Assembly (NCBI RefSeq): GCF_000002875.2
Contig: NC_009419.2
Span: 1,346,954 to 1,410,953, forward strand
Length of the DNA: 64,000 nt
From: Leishmania infantum JPCM5
Lineage: Eukaryota; Euglenozoa; Kinetoplastea; Trypanosomatida; Trypanosomatidae
Reading direction: 5' to 3'
In this document: positions 52,170 through 60,745 of the stretch, piece by piece
Numbering within the stretch: the first letter of the stretch is position 1
Layout of the letters: each line of letters starts with the position of its first letter
Made by a program: the position numbers and the translations under genes
The notes under the pieces: model-generated
Database searches by the model: none
Seen by the model: only the letters and a program-made list of their open reading frames with translations
What the model was told of the DNA's origin: nothing

Positions 52170-52752
52170 GTTCTGCGATATAGCACGAGTCAAGCTGCAC
52201 TCTACCTGACGACCCTGTCTCAGGCCCCCACGGCGTGGCGCAAAGCAGCGCTGGACAGCCGCTGCGGCAACGCGCCCACCCAGCCGCCGCAGCACGGCCC
52301 CAGCCTGCAACGCAACTCACCGGCCCCCACTTTGTAGGCTGCCCTACAGCAGTTATCATCATGCCGGTGGCCGCGGGGTGCATCCCTCGGGGTGGCTCAG
52401 GCCCCCCCCCCCACCAGCAGGCGGTGTGAGGACCGGCTGGGATACGTCCGAATCGTGCTGACACTCTGCTCATCATATGGGTGGGGCAGAGGCATCCGCT
52501 GTCGCAGGTCGCTCCAACGCAGCGCCATCCAGGACGTGGCCGCTGACATCAAGCAGCGACAAGTTGCACTGGCCCTCCCCATGTCCTGTGCGCCTGACCC
52601 TGTCGGGGCCAGGGGCGGCTTGGTGTTGGCAGGGATGGGAAGGGGGGGGAGGATCTGCTTGGCTACCCCGGAGTGTGAGCACTTAACGTAGATGGCGTGC
52701 AGTGATGTGTCTCTCCTTATTGGAGACAGCGTTGGCTGGGCGATAAAAAAAA
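52170..52752 (+). mobile_element. SIDER-like degenerate retroposon, copy E
   Basis: Start and body (52187-52640) are ~99% identical to copy C at 42597-43050 in the same orientation. The last part (to 52720) matches copy D, not C. It ends with an A run (52744-52752). It lies ~75 nt downstream of the stop of the 729-aa gene, antisense to it. Confidence 0.65.
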
Positions 52753-52825
52753 ATCTATAAGAGCAGGTGGCGGACGGTTTCTCTAAAAATATGCAAAGAA
52801 GGGCGCGTTCCTGCTAGTGAACACG

Positions 52826-55015
52826 TCAGCGTGGGATGGGGACGGGTATGGGAATCGCCAAAGGTGCCTGGGGCTGCGGCTGAATCGGCAGCTGCGTGGC
52901 CAGCTTTGGTGCGGCCATTGGTGGCGGTGACGGTGCAGCGCTTGGCGGCGCCAGGGGAGTCGGCGTTGCGAGCGGTGGAGGCACCGAGGACAAGTACGGA
53001 GGGTGGAGCACAGGTGGGCCGCCGGTGGCGAGGACGGGCTGCGGCGCAAAGGTGGAAGAAGCCGTGCCGTAGATGCCCGTGCTCTGCAACGCGGTGTGAA
53101 GCGACGGTGGCGACGTGGCGACTGGAGGTGACTGATAGTTACTTTCTTGGTTAATCCAAGAGACGGGTGACACGAGCTGATTCGCCTGCGACGGGACGGT
53201 TGGCGCGCTGAAGGATTCTATTGAGTTGGAGGGTGAGAGCCCCGTTCGCGACTTTGCTGGCGTTGGAAGTGGCGTTGCCGTTGACTGAGCCGACGGCGCG
53301 GCGACGGTGTAGGGCGGCGGCGGCTGGGTGGGCAGTGGAGGCGACGTTTGCTGGCTTGATGTTGTTGCCGCCGCCGCGTTGTAGGAAGGCGGCGGTGGCA
53401 GGGGCTGGGACGTGGCGTTCGGCGCGGGTGCCGCCGCCTGCTGTGATGACACGGCTGGCGGCGGAGTTGCCGGGACGGTTACGACTGTTGGCGCCTGCGG
53501 CGGCGACCCCCGCGCTGGCGGTCGATTCAAGGACGATGACAAGGAAGATGAGGACAAACTACTACTGCTCGCGCTACGGGTGCTGCTGAAAGACGAGTAG
53601 GAAGTCCGGCTCAAGCTCTTGGCGGCACCAGTGAACTTGGGAGGGGCTAGCTGCGGCCCTGCAGCCGGCGGTGTGCTCTGCGAGTTTCCCTTGCTTCTCT
53701 TTCGGTGTTTATCATGTGCGACAGGCTCGGGCACGATGGACGGCGCCGCTGTGCTGAGCGTTCCATCCACGCTAGATTGGACGAGAATGTTGATGTGCTT
53801 CGTGAGGTGCTGAATCTCGTGCCCAAGCTCGTCGCAGTACTCTACGTGCTGTGCAGGGATCGACGACAGTGGTGTGTCTAGCGCCGCGCGGTAGGCAACG
53901 ATCATGTACGCCAAGTTGGTACCCAAACACTGGAGTTGGTAGAGCACGTCGTACTGTAAGTAATGGCCTACGGAGCCTTCAGCGGGAAGCGGCAGCTTGT
54001 TCACTGGGTTGCGCCACTGCCGTATCATGTCCTTCACCTCACGACTAGTGCCGATACGCGGTGGGGCAGGGCTGTTGTCCACAAGCTGATTTGCCACCTG
54101 CAATATGATGTTTGCCACCCTCACAATTGATGCCACATGGTTGTCGATGGACTTGGTAAGCCGGGAGGTGCTGACGGCGCCACTCTTGTCCGGTCCTTTG
54201 AGTGGCGTGCGTGTCAACACATCGTGCTCTCGGTGCAGCGCTGCCGCGACGGTTTCGCTAAGAGATTGCAGCTGATACGCCACATCGTACTGCAGGAGAT
54301 GAAGTAGACTGCTCTTTTCGGCGGTGTTGGCCGGCACACGCCTTGGCGGCTGGCCACGATCACTAACACTGGCACGCGCTGCCGTCGCCTCGTGCCCGCG
54401 TGACGCGTCCTGCACGCCTTCGCAGCGAGGAGGCTGGCTTGGGCGGCGATGCCGATCACTTTCACCTACTACCACACGCACGATGTACGGCTTGCCCTGC
54501 TCGGCGCCCGTTTCTCTGCTGGGCTCGGCATCGCGGACAGGGGGTGCAGCGATCGGCAGCGGCATCACCGATGCCCGCGGTGCCGGCGCATCCTGCGAGA
54601 GCACCCGGCAGCTCATATCGGCGTAGCCCACTGTCTCACCGGCAGCGTTGCCGATGACGTAGTCGGCGTACGTGCGCAGGGGAGGTTGGGCAGCTGCATC
54701 GGGTTGCGGTACCAACGGACACGGACACGACCACCGCGCAGCGCCAACGACTGCCCCTTCCTTCACGCTGACCAGCTGACACTGACACATGGCAGGAAAG
54801 ACAGCGACAGCCTGCTCACTGCTCATTCGAAAGTCAGCCTTGTGGCAGATGTTATATGTCACTGAGTCGCCAATAGCGTAGCCTTGCGGGTGTATCACGA
54901 TGGGGGGAAAGTCGAGGAAGCGCACCTCCACAGAAATCGTTGACGCGACGCTGGCGATGAGCGGGTCGAGTCCGTACACTCGCTTCACGGCCACCTCGAG
55001 ACGATAAGACTGCAT
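52826..55015 (-). CDS. C2-like / proline-rich protein, 729 aa
   Basis: The N-terminal ~150 residues (YRLEVAVKRVYGLDPLIASV; VEVRFLDFPPIVIHPQG; GAVVGAARWSCPCPL) look like a beta-sandwich of C2 type, as in several ciliary and membrane-linked proteins; this is a pattern judgement. The middle contains two related helical units (LLHLLQYDVAYQLQSLSETV and VGHYLQYDVLYQLQCLGTNL), an internal duplication of ~100 residues. The last ~280 residues are Pro/Ser/Ala/Thr-rich and disordered, with PPPSYN and PPPYTV, which fit the PPxY motif bound by WW domains. There is no membrane segment. Function unknown; the architecture suggests an adaptor. ATG at 55015 with an acceptor 36 nt upstream. Confidence 0.75.
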   Translation of the reverse strand: MQSYRLEVAVKRVYGLDPLIASVASTISVEVRFLDFPPIVIHPQGYAIGDSVTYNICHKADFRMSSEQAVAVFPAMCQCQLVSVKEGAVVGAARWSCPCPLVPQPDAAAQPPLRTYADYVIGNAAGETVGYADMSCRVLSQDAPAPRASVMPLPIAAPPVRDAEPSRETGAEQGKPYIVRVVVGESDRHRRPSQPPRCEGVQDASRGHEATAARASVSDRGQPPRRVPANTAEKSSLLHLLQYDVAYQLQSLSETVAAALHREHDVLTRTPLKGPDKSGAVSTSRLTKSIDNHVASIVRVANIILQVANQLVDNSPAPPRIGTSREVKDMIRQWRNPVNKLPLPAEGSVGHYLQYDVLYQLQCLGTNLAYMIVAYRAALDTPLSSIPAQHVEYCDELGHEIQHLTKHINILVQSSVDGTLSTAAPSIVPEPVAHDKHRKRSKGNSQSTPPAAGPQLAPPKFTGAAKSLSRTSYSSFSSTRSASSSSLSSSSLSSSLNRPPARGSPPQAPTVVTVPATPPPAVSSQQAAAPAPNATSQPLPPPPSYNAAAATTSSQQTSPPLPTQPPPPYTVAAPSAQSTATPLPTPAKSRTGLSPSNSIESFSAPTVPSQANQLVSPVSWINQESNYQSPPVATSPPSLHTALQSTGIYGTASSTFAPQPVLATGGPPVLHPPYLSSVPPPLATPTPLAPPSAAPSPPPMAAPKLATQLPIQPQPQAPLAIPIPVPIPR

Positions 55016-55050
55016 CCTGCTGAGTCGCGCTACCGTTGCGGTGGCTGATG

Positions 55051-55067
55051 CTAAGCAAAAGAAAAAG
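55051..55067 (-). promoter_or_regulatory. Likely spliced-leader acceptor of the 729-aa gene
   Basis: On the minus strand CCTTTTTCTTTTGCTTAG ends with AG at 55052-55051, 36 nt before the ATG at 55015. Confidence 0.5.
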
Positions 55068-56075
55068 GCTTTCGGCCACGCTGTGCAGTCTTCTGTATAA
55101 GGCGCCGATCGCCTTCGTCGATTCGGTCTACGGGAGTGCTTGGGGGCGGTCGCTCTTTTTTTTCTGTGAAATCCTCAGCGGTGTGATGCGTGTTGTACTT
55201 AACTTGCGTTCCTTCCAGGAGTCAATGGCGAGCACGCAGCACGCTCTGGTGACTTAGAGTGTCGCTCTTCTGCGCCTCCTGTGCCCGGATGAGCGGTGCA
55301 AACGAGGTTAGAGGCGAGCAGGGTAGGAATGGAAGGGTGAGGGAACGCAGTGCACACGTACAGGTCAGAGTAGCTTGACAAAGACCTACGGAGAGGCCAA
55401 CCACGTAGGATTAAGAGGGGGAAGGCGAAGAAGCGGTCAGTGAGGAAGAGCTGCAAACACATGAAGGGTGTCACCGTGACGCATTTGTGTGGCTGCGTGT
55501 GTGCGTGCGCATGTGGGCGCTTGCATCAAACCAAACAACTCCGTGCGCCTCGTCCGCCTCCCCTCATCTTCTCCTTGTCGAAGGGTTTGGGGCTACCCAA
55601 CGAACAGGGCGAACAGCACTCTCGCCGTTGGATCTCTTTCTTTTCGCGCTTTGGCGCGTGTGTGCGCCCCCCCCTCCCCCCCACACGCACAGGCACACAC
55701 ATCAAGGCGTGCCACGGACGACACCAGGAGGACAGCACACGGAGCTGCGCTAATGGTTGTCTCTCCTTTTTTCTTCCGGCATGAGTGCTTGGTGGTTGCT
55801 GTTACGTGCGACAAGGAAAAGGAAAACCAAACGTGCCTCACAACGAGAGAGAGAGAGAGAGATGGTGGTGGCGCAAGGGAAGACCGTTCACCGCCAGATA
55901 CACATATAGATCTTCTTCAACGCAAGCAACGGTGGCAGAGACACGCTTCTGCCCTTGCGGGTGCCCCTGGTGTGTGTGTGTGTGTGTGTGTGCTGCTGCT
56001 GTTTCAATGCTCTTTGCGGGCATGACACGTACACGCCGAAATATCCAGCACAGACAAATCCGCCGCCTTCTGCAT
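55068..56075. other. Non-coding spacer
   Basis: A spacer with C-rich (55669-55681), GA (55849-55862) and TG (55971-55992) simple sequence. It is presumably the 3' UTR of the mS26-like gene. No gene is seen. Confidence 0.5.
55971..55992. repeat. (TG)11 microsatellite
   Basis: A clean TG run ~85 nt downstream of the mS26-like stop codon. Confidence 0.85.
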
Positions 56076-57356
56076 CTACGCATCCTCATCCCCGCCACCA
56101 CCTTTCTTGAACCTCCCGATACCGTAGACCTTCTCCATGAGGTGATGTGTCCGCACACGGCCGCCTGGCTTGTTCTGCGCCATCATCTCAGGCGACTGCT
56201 GCAGGGTTTCAAGAGACGGCATGATCATGCGATCGCGCAAGCGGCCTCTATTCTCCGCCACCTCGCCACGCTTCGTCGCCTTGGCGACACTATCTTCGTC
56301 CTTCAGCGCCTTGGCCGTCGCCTTGGCCGCCACCGCGTCCTGCTGCTCCTGTAAGGCATGCATCCTGTCCATCTTCGACTTGCGGCGCTTCATTGGCGTC
56401 GTGCCACCGGCGCTCGGCGGCGTGGCGCCATCGTCGTCTAACCTTGGGCGGCGGAAAATGGTCTTGGAGCCCGTCTTGCCGCGATCGATGTAGGCGCGCC
56501 GATTCACCTCCCGCTCCTCATCTGTCTCCTCCATGCTACGCGCCACCTTACGTGAGTCGATTCTCGCACTTTCGCTGCGGTCCATGTCCTCCATCGACTC
56601 CGACCAGGCGTCACTATCCTCGGGGCGAATGCGCAACTCCTCCTCCTGGGCCGACGCCATCATCTGCAGCAGCTTCTCTTCCGCGACGGCGGTGCCCTCT
56701 GGTGCCTCGTACATGGTGGCCCCGCCATCTGGGTTCTCCGTAGCGTGGTTCGTCATTAGATTCGAAGGCACTTGCGCAATGTTGCCGTCCTTGTCTTCCA
56801 GCATCGGCATCTGGCCAGCAAAGTTGAGCGGGTACGGCGCCTTCGACCCCACCGTGTACTTGTCCAGCTCGCGGTCGATGTGCTCCTGAATGCTGGCTTG
56901 TGAGATGTAGTTGATGTGGGTCATGTACTGCAGACGCTCGCTCGCACGCTCGTACCAGTAGAAGAACTGCCGCTCGTGGAACTCGCGCAGCAGGTCTAGG
57001 TGCTTCTTCTTCAACGCTTGGCGGCCCTGTGCCAGCTGCTGCGACTCGCGACGCTTGCGCTCCTGGCCCTGCATCTCGTGCTCCCACTGCGCTAGCTGCG
57101 CGGATTTGGTGATGTTGTACTTGTAAATGTACTCGTCCGCGTTGACGCGGAACGACTCGAGCCACTGCCGCTTGTACAACTTTCGTAGATGCTCAAACTG
57201 AGCCTCATGCACGTTGCGCCAGAGCTCGTTCTGCTTCCACATCCAGTGGCGATACGGTGTGAGAAAGCCGGTCATGCGGCGCCCGTGCTCCGACTTGGAG
57301 GGCAGATTGTAGTAGGGACGCATCTGGCGCCGCGCCACCCTGCTGGAGCGCATCAT
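56076..57356 (-). CDS. Probable mitoribosomal small-subunit protein mS26-like
   Basis: The 426-residue protein is highly charged and helical. The first ~150 residues form long helices (HWMWKQNELWRNVHEAQFEH; LDLLREFHERQFFYWYERA) after a basic N-terminus lacking acids (MMRSSRVARRQMRPYYNLPS). Then INYISQASIQEHIDRELDKY, followed by APYPLNFAGQMPMLEDKDGN, matches the mS26 signature of human MRPS26: helix, then a region like the WITxENLxxxIExALDxPxxYN pattern, then a small-residue strand. The C-terminal half is an acidic/basic extension, as trypanosomatid mitoribosomal proteins often have. The identification rests on this one region, so it is tentative. The alternative is an unrelated coiled-coil mitochondrial protein. 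Confidence 0.5.
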   Translation of the reverse strand: MMRSSRVARRQMRPYYNLPSKSEHGRRMTGFLTPYRHWMWKQNELWRNVHEAQFEHLRKLYKRQWLESFRVNADEYIYKYNITKSAQLAQWEHEMQGQERKRRESQQLAQGRQALKKKHLDLLREFHERQFFYWYERASERLQYMTHINYISQASIQEHIDRELDKYTVGSKAPYPLNFAGQMPMLEDKDGNIAQVPSNLMTNHATENPDGGATMYEAPEGTAVAEEKLLQMMASAQEEELRIRPEDSDAWSESMEDMDRSESARIDSRKVARSMEETDEEREVNRRAYIDRGKTGSKTIFRRPRLDDDGATPPSAGGTTPMKRRKSKMDRMHALQEQQDAVAAKATAKALKDEDSVAKATKRGEVAENRGRLRDRMIMPSLETLQQSPEMMAQNKPGGRVRTHHLMEKVYGIGRFKKGGGGDEDA

Positions 57357-57478
57357 GGTGCTATTAAACGAGAGTACGCCGTGCTCCTAACGCCCACAAA
57401 CTCTCCAAGGGCGTGCCGCCCAACAGGCCTCTCTACGTGCGGCCGTTGCAGCGATGGATGGGGGCTCAGACTGGCCTT

Positions 57479-57500
57479 CTCACCAAAAGAAAAAGGAGGC
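57479..57500 (-). promoter_or_regulatory. Likely spliced-leader acceptor of the mS26-like gene
   Basis: On the minus strand CCTCCTTTTTCTTTTGGTGAG ends with AG at 57480-57479. The leader to the ATG at 57356 would be ~123 nt and has no intervening ATG. Confidence 0.45.
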
Positions 57501-57772
57501 ACGCGCTCGTGCGTGACGAGTGGCCCACGGGCGCGTCTGCGTGCGTGCTGCCGGTCGTTTTGTTTTCGTTTCTAGTTATGTATAATCTCGGCAGCCTCCG
57601 TTCTCCTTGCAGAAAAAGAGAGGCAGAGTGAGAAGAGGAAAGAGCAGGGGAGAGGCGAAGAGTCGCCGCATTGGGGACGAGGGAGCACATACCTTCGATG
57701 GAGGCATAGGCGGGATCCTACCAGGGCACATCACCTAATGGAAACCGAAAGAAGTGCTCGAAGAGACATTGT

Positions 57773-58066
57773 TCACCGCACCGCACGGTGCATGTGTCTG
57801 CGGTAAGAGAAGCGAAGGAAGAGGGCCACGGGAAGCGAGACGTGTGCGATTCCAATGTACAACTTCCGCGGGTCGACAGCGACGCCAGCCACAGCGCTGA
57901 AGACCACAACCGCAGCAACTAAAAGAAAGAATTTGACTTTCTTATCACTAGCACAATAGGGAGAGACGGAGCACCAAGCAGAAGACAACGCACCTTGGAA
58001 ACACGGCGACGGGAGGGGAGAGGGCCAAGAAGAAAAAGCGCGACACGCACGCACGCATACGCACAT
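57773..58066 (-). CDS. Possible small two-helix membrane protein (doubtful)
   Basis: A 97-residue frame lies between the FYVE gene and the mS26-like gene. Its last ~55 residues look protein-like: basic DKKVKFF, a hydrophobic segment (LLVAAVVVFSAVAGVAV), DPRKLYIG, a second hydrophobic stretch (IAHVSLPVALFLRFS) and a basic end (YRRHMHRAVR). The first ~40 residues from the ATG at 58066 are Cys/Ser/Pro-rich and look like translated leader; no ATG lies closer to the good part. This could be a genuine short gene with an unusual start, or chance. No family recognised. Confidence 0.25.
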   Translation of the reverse strand: MCVCVRACRAFSSWPSPLPSPCFQGALSSAWCSVSPYCASDKKVKFFLLVAAVVVFSAVAGVAVDPRKLYIGIAHVSLPVALFLRFSYRRHMHRAVR

Positions 58067-58207
58067 ACACACACTCAACGGCACGCGCAACAGTGCATGC
58101 TGTTGCTTCCCCTCATCGGCGCCTTTCACCTAAACACGTACATCACATTATGAATGTGTGCCACCAGAAAAAAAGGGAACGAAGCAGAAGAAAGCACGCC
58201 GCCACCT

Positions 58208-59104
58208 CTAATAGCCCACAAAGTTGTCGGCCGGCTCACGTGTTAATGCATGTGTTGGCATCCGCGTCGCAAGCCGCTGTTTCAGATCCGCGGCCACCTT
58301 TTCCAGTGTGGTACTGGGCATTCCAATGATCGTCACTGGCTCTACGAGGTAGCGAGCGCTATCGGTGGTGGGCGGCGGCAACGGCAGCATCCGAGTGCCG
58401 AGCTGATTGATGGGTAGCTCCGGCTCCAGGGTGAGAGCCTCCGTCTCACGACTGTACTCCACCGCCGTATCCGGCTCCACGCGCTCCGACTGCTGCACGA
58501 GAATGTCAACGTAGACGGTGGCCTGCCGCACCGTGTTCCAGCGCTGGATGAGCAGCTCCTTCTCCAGCGCCTCCGGGCTGATCGTCCCCTGGTGAGTCCC
58601 GGCAGTCCCTGCGGCGTCGTTGTCGCCATGATCACCGGCGCCACCGCCGTACAGGTTATGGTAGTATTCTTCCGCCTTTCGCTGCTCCTCGGTCAGCTCT
58701 GGCGCGGTACTCGATGGCTGCGCTTCAGCCGCGACACCGGCTGCATCCGACACTCTCGGGTCGGCTGATGGACCGCCGGCGGTGCCGCCTGCCGCCCACG
58801 CAGCTGGTCGATTGGCCGCTTCACTTGGGTTGACGATGGACACCACACCTCCCTTGCTGAGACTGCTCCCTGCCATGTTGCTGTTGCGTAGAGCAAGATA
58901 GCACGCGTCACAGACGCGCTCTGGTTCCGTTATGCCCCGCATCGGAATGGCAGCCCGGTGCCGCGAGCAGTCACCACATAAGACGTAGCCGCAGTTGCGG
59001 CAGTGGTGGCGGCGCACCGTGGTGGAAAAGACGCAGCCGCACCCGTTGCATGCCGGCGCATCCTCGTCCTCCTGCCAGTACCCCTTCGACTGCTTCTCTC
59101 CCAT
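58208..59104 (-). CDS. FYVE zinc-finger protein
   Basis: The 298-residue protein is likely bound to phosphatidylinositol 3-phosphate on endosomal or related membranes. The N-terminal FYVE domain (about residues 9-75) has WQEDEDAPACNGCGCVFS, the basic RRHHCRNCGYVLCGDCSRH (the R+HHC+xCG signature that contacts the lipid) and ERVCDACYLAL, giving eight zinc ligands. It is followed by a low-complexity linker and a helical Glu/Arg-rich region. The C-terminal ~120 residues contain LLIQRWNTVRQATVYVDILV and no second recognised domain. Traffic or signalling adaptor; partner unknown. The first in-frame ATG is 59104, with an acceptor 36 nt upstream. Confidence 0.9.
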   Translation of the reverse strand: MGEKQSKGYWQEDEDAPACNGCGCVFSTTVRRHHCRNCGYVLCGDCSRHRAAIPMRGITEPERVCDACYLALRNSNMAGSSLSKGGVVSIVNPSEAANRPAAWAAGGTAGGPSADPRVSDAAGVAAEAQPSSTAPELTEEQRKAEEYYHNLYGGGAGDHGDNDAAGTAGTHQGTISPEALEKELLIQRWNTVRQATVYVDILVQQSERVEPDTAVEYSRETEALTLEPELPINQLGTRMLPLPPPTTDSARYLVEPVTIIGMPSTTLEKVAADLKQRLATRMPTHALTREPADNFVGY

Positions 59105-59139
59105 GGCGGCTGGGTTGCTGGGTCAGGTACCGTAGTGCG

Positions 59140-59176
59140 CTTACGTTGAGTGAAAAACGAGGGGGAGGGGGGGGCA
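59140..59176 (-). promoter_or_regulatory. Likely spliced-leader acceptor of the FYVE gene
   Basis: On the minus strand a C/T-rich run (59176-59152, including CCCCCCCCTCCCCC) is followed by the first AG at 59141-59140, 36 nt before the ATG. Confidence 0.5.
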
Positions 59177-60745
59177 ACAGTGGCCAACGGCAGATTTATC
59201 GGGGTGCCCGAAGCAGTTTGACGCACCAGTGGAATAACGACCGCTAACGCAGGCGCGTCGCTTGGAGTGCACGCCAGGCCTTTTTGATAACCGCGATAGC
59301 GAATGATTTTCGCGCAAAACCAAATCAATGTTACAAGCGGAGACAACAGCGCGTTGGAAACAGTCCGACTTAAGTGAGCCGTAATGCGCGCCATCGAAGA
59401 AAAAGAGCAGAGGAGGGGGAGGGGAGAAGTACGAGGTCATGGACCTGATGGTGCGTGCAGCATTAGACACAGTGGTTGCGCCGGCACCCCCTATTTGTCG
59501 TCGCTCCACTTCAGATTGCGGCGGTCAAGGCTGCGCGTGGGTGACTTGCCGTTACATTAGACGCGGGCTGATCACGCGAGCAGGGTTCGAGAGCACATGA
59601 ACTACGTCGCGCCGCCTCTCACGCAAACAACGCATGCGCGCGTGTTGTGCATGCGAGCACTTCTTCTGACTGTTGGTGCCTTCTGCTCATGATATGCGTA
59701 CCACTCACACGCGCACACCTGCCGGGAATATCATCATCCGTGACAGCTGGAATCACAAAGGTACGCTCCCCCTCCACGCACACACACACGCACGAACAAA
59801 AAAAAAGTGCAGGAAACATCAGAGGCGCGAGGCCCTACTCCCCAAGAGAGAGGGGGGAGGGGGGTAAAAACAAACATAGAAAGTGAGATTACAAAAAAGG
59901 TGGAAAAGACCGTCTATGGGGGGGAGGGGAAAAGAATGGACTCTGCCCCTTTCTTGGCCTTGCGGAGGTGCAAACACATATACCGGTGAGTGGGTTGGGG
60001 GGGGAGACAGAAACAGACAACAACGACGAGGGGGGGGCGGGGCGGGGCCGGGTGGACTCCCTCTGTAGCTCTGTATCACAGCAATTCTATCGTTGTTGAA
60101 AAGGAGGAGTGTGCCGAGCAGCGGCAGAGGAAACACGAGCGAGCGAGCGAGAGCACCTCCTACGTTTCGGCTCACATACGGGGGTGGGGTGGGGGAAGAA
60201 CAACAACAGGTGCACTCCCCATCCACCTCCGCCTCCTGCGACACTTGAGTGGGCGCAAAACAAGAAACATAAAGATAGACGGAGAACAGAAGAGTAGGAG
60301 ACTGCGAAGAAAAACACGAGCGTTCGCGTACCCTTGTACAAACCGTACGCTGGAGTGGCGACGGCCACAAAAGCAGCGTAACAAATGCTCGACATGCGGG
60401 GAGGAGGACAGGATAGGGGCTTTCCAGCGACTGCTTCCTGCCATCGCCGCCCCGTCGACCTGCTTCGTCGTGGTGTGCCAATATGGGTGCGCTTCGCACG
60501 AATAGGAGACGTACGAGCACGAGCGCACGAGAAGGGACGAAAGGAAGCCGAATCGAAGTGGCCCGAAGTGGTCGAAGCTACGAAGGTATGATGCGTAGAG
60601 GTGAGTCATTGTTTGCCCTTGTTCTTTATTCACACCCAGCCATTGTAGCATCGCTGCTTGCCAGAGGCGACTGTCTTTTCGTCCGTCTTTTCCCCGCAGA
60701 GCTCGCTTTTTTTTCCCTTTCTGCGTGTGGTTGTTTTTGTGCACG
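59177..60745. other. Non-coding spacer
   Basis: A 1.57-kb spacer downstream of SMC1, purine-rich on the + strand with several G runs (59850-59870, 59920-59930, 59996-60005, 60029-60050). Open frames are low-complexity. It holds the SMC1 3' UTR and the upstream region of the FYVE gene. Confidence 0.55.

Noticed and set aside
59819..60520. A 233-codon minus-strand frame between SMC1 and the FYVE gene
   Set aside because: Cys/Pro/Ser/Leu low complexity from C/T-rich spacer, no domain and no plausible start context.
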